Assembly (NCBI GenBank): GCA_012961925.1
Contig: DTYK01000056.1
Coordinates: 1-8,094, forward strand
DNA: 8,094 nucleotides
DNA from: Candidatus Latescibacterota bacterium
Lineage (GTDB): Bacteria > Latescibacterota > MVCY01 > DTYK01
Reading direction: 5' to 3'
Shown here piece after piece: positions 6,684 through 8,094 of the stretch. Both the position numbers and the translations under genes were made by a program. The stretch's first letter is position 1. The number at the start of each line of letters is the position of its first letter. The notes below the pieces were generated by a model. The model was not told where the DNA came from, did not search any database, and saw only the letters and a program-made list of their open reading frames with translations.

Positions 6684-7358
6684 ATGACAGCAGAGACGTC
6701 AGGATCTGAGGAGAAGCAGGGAGCTGAGGTGAAGCGGCTCTACCGATCTACTCGGCAACGGATGATCGCTGGTGTGTGCGGCGGCATTGCCGAATATTTC
6801 AAGATCGACCCGACGCTTGTGAGGATCACATGGGCTGTCCTCACTATCTTCGGTGCCCCGGGCATGGTTCTGGTCTATGTGCTGGCGGCGATCATCGTTC
6901 CTAAAAACCCCTCCCCGCCTGAAACCGGAAATACCGGGCAAGCAGAGAAGTCCGAATTCAGGCCGACCCAGGTGGCGGGGATTGTTATTCTTATAGTAGG
7001 ACTTATCCTGATGCTCGGCCAGTTTGGAGTCTCCTGGTGGAGCCTGAGGGTTCCCTGGAGGTTAATGTGGGGACTTTTCCTTGTTGCGGTGGGCATGGTG
7101 CTTGTCCTGTCAGTGCAGAAGGCGGGTGGTGCGGTTGAAGAGCCTGAAGGATGCCGTGCCAGGAGGATTGTGCGGGTACGGACCCGTAGAATGGTCGCCG
7201 GGGTGTGTGGTGGGCTTGCCAGGTACTTCGGCCTGGATCCGTCGCTTGTGCGCCTTGCTTGGGCACTCGGGACGATTGCATCCGTGGGTGCAGGCATTCT
7301 TGCCTACATCATAATGTGGATCGTTCTCCCAGAGGAGTCGGCAGGGGAGCCTGTATAG
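6684..7358 (+). CDS. Membrane protein with two PspC domains
   Basis: The 224-residue product carries two PspC domains, at about 17-75 (RLYRSTRQRMIAGVCGGIAEYF...DPTLVR) and 159-217 (RRMVAGVCGGLARYFGLDPSLVR). Aligned without gaps, they share about 26 of 57 residues, including RM-AGVCGG-A-YF, DP-LVR and WA. Each domain ends in a hydrophobic helix. The middle has two further membrane segments (about 95-115 and 125-144) around GQFG and WRLMWGLFLVAVGMVL, resembling the LiaI/LiaF N-terminal membrane region (DUF5668-like). In the classical system PspC is an inner-membrane sensor of envelope stress working with PspA and PspB. Neither is nearby, so a role in envelope stress is only inferred. GGAGGG (6671-6676) lies 7 nt before the ATG. 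The 36-bp gap after polA has no promoter or terminator, suggesting co-transcription. Confidence 0.88.
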   Translation: MTAETSGSEEKQGAEVKRLYRSTRQRMIAGVCGGIAEYFKIDPTLVRITWAVLTIFGAPGMVLVYVLAAIIVPKNPSPPETGNTGQAEKSEFRPTQVAGIVILIVGLILMLGQFGVSWWSLRVPWRLMWGLFLVAVGMVLVLSVQKAGGAVEEPEGCRARRIVRVRTRRMVAGVCGGLARYFGLDPSLVRLAWALGTIASVGAGILAYIIMWIVLPEESAGEPV

Positions 7359-7380
7359 GGGAGATGAAAAGGCGGGAGCT

Positions 7381-7827
7381 GTGAAAATACTTTCCAGACT
7401 TGTCGCTTCGGGATTTCTCACGGGCTACCTACCTCTGGCTCCGGGGACTGCAGGCAGTGCCTTTGCTGCTGTTATCTACTGGATTATACCTGTAACTAAC
7501 CGATGGATCTGGTCTTTGGTAACCCTCCTGATCTTCTTCGTCGGGGTATCGGTAGCGAGGGATGCTGCAGAGGTTTGGGGTGAGGATGCACGCCGGATCG
7601 TTGTGGATGAGGTTGCAGGTTTCTTCATGGCAATGCTCTTCCTGCCGAAGACCATCTTTGTTGTGGTTCTCGGATTTCTGCTCTTCAGGGTCCTTGACAT
7701 CATAAAGCCCTTTCCAGCATATAGGTCACAGAGGCTTCCCGGTGGATGGGGGATCATGGCTGACGACGCCATTGCTGGGCTGTATACCAATCTCTGTCTC
7801 AGGATCATTATAAGCCTCACGAGATAG
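7381..7827 (+). CDS. pgpA: Phosphatidylglycerophosphatase A
   Basis: This inner-membrane enzyme removes phosphate from phosphatidylglycerophosphate to give phosphatidylglycerol. The 148-residue product contains the family's conserved blocks in order: LPLAPGTAGS (17-26), RRIVVDEVAGFF (71-82; Asp76, Glu77), FRVLDIIKPFP (102-112; Asp106, Lys109) and GGWGIMADDAIAG (121-133; Asp128, Asp129). Hydrophobic segments lie at about 25-37, 42-58, 80-103 and 131-146. It is a little shorter than E. coli PgpA (about 170) because the N-terminal extension is missing. The start is GTG with AAAAGG (7367-7372) 8 nt upstream; no upstream in-frame start is better placed. A six-codon frame (ATG at 7364, MKRREL) ends in TGA overlapping this GTG and could couple translation, but its own ribosome site is poor. 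It lies 22 bp after the PspC gene, probably in the same transcript. In several bacterial groups cinA and recA follow pgpA, but here the next stretch is non-coding. Confidence 0.94.
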   Translation: MKILSRLVASGFLTGYLPLAPGTAGSAFAAVIYWIIPVTNRWIWSLVTLLIFFVGVSVARDAAEVWGEDARRIVVDEVAGFFMAMLFLPKTIFVVVLGFLLFRVLDIIKPFPAYRSQRLPGGWGIMADDAIAGLYTNLCLRIIISLTR

Positions 7828-7859
7828 ACAGGACGCATTAACCCAGCGAAGCCTTGCCC

Positions 7860-7877
7860 TGAACCGTCATCGGTTCA
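7860..7877. terminator. Possible hairpin terminator after pgpA (weak)
   Basis: TGAACCG (7860-7866) pairs perfectly with CGGTTCA (7871-7877) across the four-base loop TCAT, 33 bp after the pgpA stop. The stem is stable enough for a terminator or an mRNA 3'-end structure. The following bases, CTCCTC, are not a T-run, so factor-independent termination is doubtful. The ACCCT-TT-AGGGT dyad at 7891-7902, followed by TT and then C, is an alternative. Confidence 0.3.
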
Positions 7878-7910
7878 CTCCTCGGAGCTGACCCTTTAGG
7901 GTTTCATCCC

Positions 7911-8038
7911 CGGATCTACAGGCTCAGTGACTCATCTTACGCAGGATGGAATGCTAAAGCATAAACTCCGGCTCGCTCCGCTCGGTCAGAGGGAGCGGAG
8001 GGCGGCCGCTCCGTTGGCCGGACGGTTCTACGGCTCAG
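7911..8038. repeat. Imperfect direct repeats flanking the palindromic element
   Basis: CGGATCTACAGGCTCAG (7911-7927) and CGGTTCTACGGCTCAG (8023-8038) align with 15 matches over 17 columns (one mismatch, one gap). They bracket the palindromic repeat at about 7951-8020. They may be the ends of a small composite element, or two members of another short repeat family. Confidence 0.35.
7963..8000. repeat. Palindromic intergenic repeat, copy 2
   Basis: This copy shares AAACTCCGGCTCGC (7963-7976) and TCGGTCAGAGG (7982-7992) with copy 1 at 28-70. Here the hairpin is perfect: CTCCGCTC (7976-7983) pairs with GAGCGGAG (7993-8000) around the nine-base loop GGTCAGAGG. It is immediately preceded by the dyad ATGCTAAAGCAT (7951-7962). 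It is probably a member of a dispersed, hairpin-forming intergenic family. Confidence 0.55.
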
Positions 8039-8050
8039 GCTTAAGGGCAG

Positions 8051-8075
8051 TTTGTTGATTCGTTATTTGTTGATT
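8051..8075. repeat. Repeated TTTGTTGATT unit
   Basis: TTTGTTGATT occurs exactly at 8051-8060 and 8066-8075, a 15-bp period with CGTTA between. It is AT-rich, in contrast to the GC-rich palindromes just before it. This may be a small tandem repeat, or paired binding sites upstream of a gene outside the window. Confidence 0.45.
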
Positions 8076-8094
8076 GGTCCTGTACTCCGCCAAA

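Larger units (their letters stand above)
7828..8094. other. Non-coding, hairpin-rich region after pgpA
   Basis: No convincing gene lies here on either strand. The region contains a series of short dyads: TGAACCG/CGGTTCA (7860-7877), ACCCT-TT-AGGGT (7891-7902), ATGCT-AA-AGCAT (7951-7962), CTCCGCTC/GAGCGGAG (7976-8000) and CGGCC/GGCCG (8003-8020). It ends in an AT-rich stretch with a repeated TTTGTTGATT. Transcription from polA-pspC-pgpA may end here, although none of the hairpins has a proper T-run. Confidence 0.55.

Noticed and set aside
7860..8020. The series of hairpins as a CRISPR array or integron attachment sites
   Set aside because: The dyads differ in sequence and spacing, no repeat-spacer periodicity is present, and no cas or integrase gene is in view.

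Overview
The window looks like ordinary chromosomal DNA from a bacterium, probably an uncultured Gram-negative type. The indications are a Sec-exported TPR protein, a sugar-nucleotide enzyme of the surface-polysaccharide type, PgpA, and sigma70-like promoters. All six well-supported genes are on the + strand. The glycyl-tRNA synthetase is the single-chain (eukaryote-like, alpha2) type, which excludes lineages using only the alpha2beta2 GlyQ/GlyS enzyme but does not fix the phylum. I do not assign a species. I found no tRNA, rRNA, CRISPR array, transposase, phage gene or toxin-antitoxin pair.

Layout. Positions 1-281 hold a palindromic repeat copy, a near-consensus promoter (81-109) and a leader of about 165 nt containing an inverted repeat and a doubtful 49-codon ORF. 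The first gene (282-1259) encodes an exported TPR protein. A 161-bp gap follows. It holds a near copy of the first gene's translation-start region, an AT-rich inverted repeat and a short CACAAAGG-type repeat. Then come glyS (1421-2722) and manC (2715-3857, overlapping by 8 bp). A near-perfect sigma70 promoter lies at 3870-3898, followed by a full-length three-domain DNA polymerase I (3960-6647). Next are a tandem-PspC membrane protein (6684-7358) and pgpA (7381-7827). The last 267 bp (7828-8094) have no convincing gene but contain several hairpins, a second copy of the palindromic element seen at 28-70, an imperfect direct repeat around it and a 10-bp tandem-like repeat.

How the genes relate. 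glyS and manC are probably translationally coupled. polA, the pspC-like gene and pgpA are closely spaced (36 and 22 bp gaps) and probably share the promoter at 3870-3898. Functions are mixed: translation, GDP-mannose synthesis, DNA repair and replication, membrane stress or envelope sensing, and phospholipid synthesis. The grouping is therefore a housekeeping run, not a dedicated pathway. I see no evidence for a new multi-gene system. The items most worth a second look are non-coding: the leader of the TPR gene, the duplicated translation-start sequence before glyS, and the palindromic element that appears at both window ends with different but still pairing stems.
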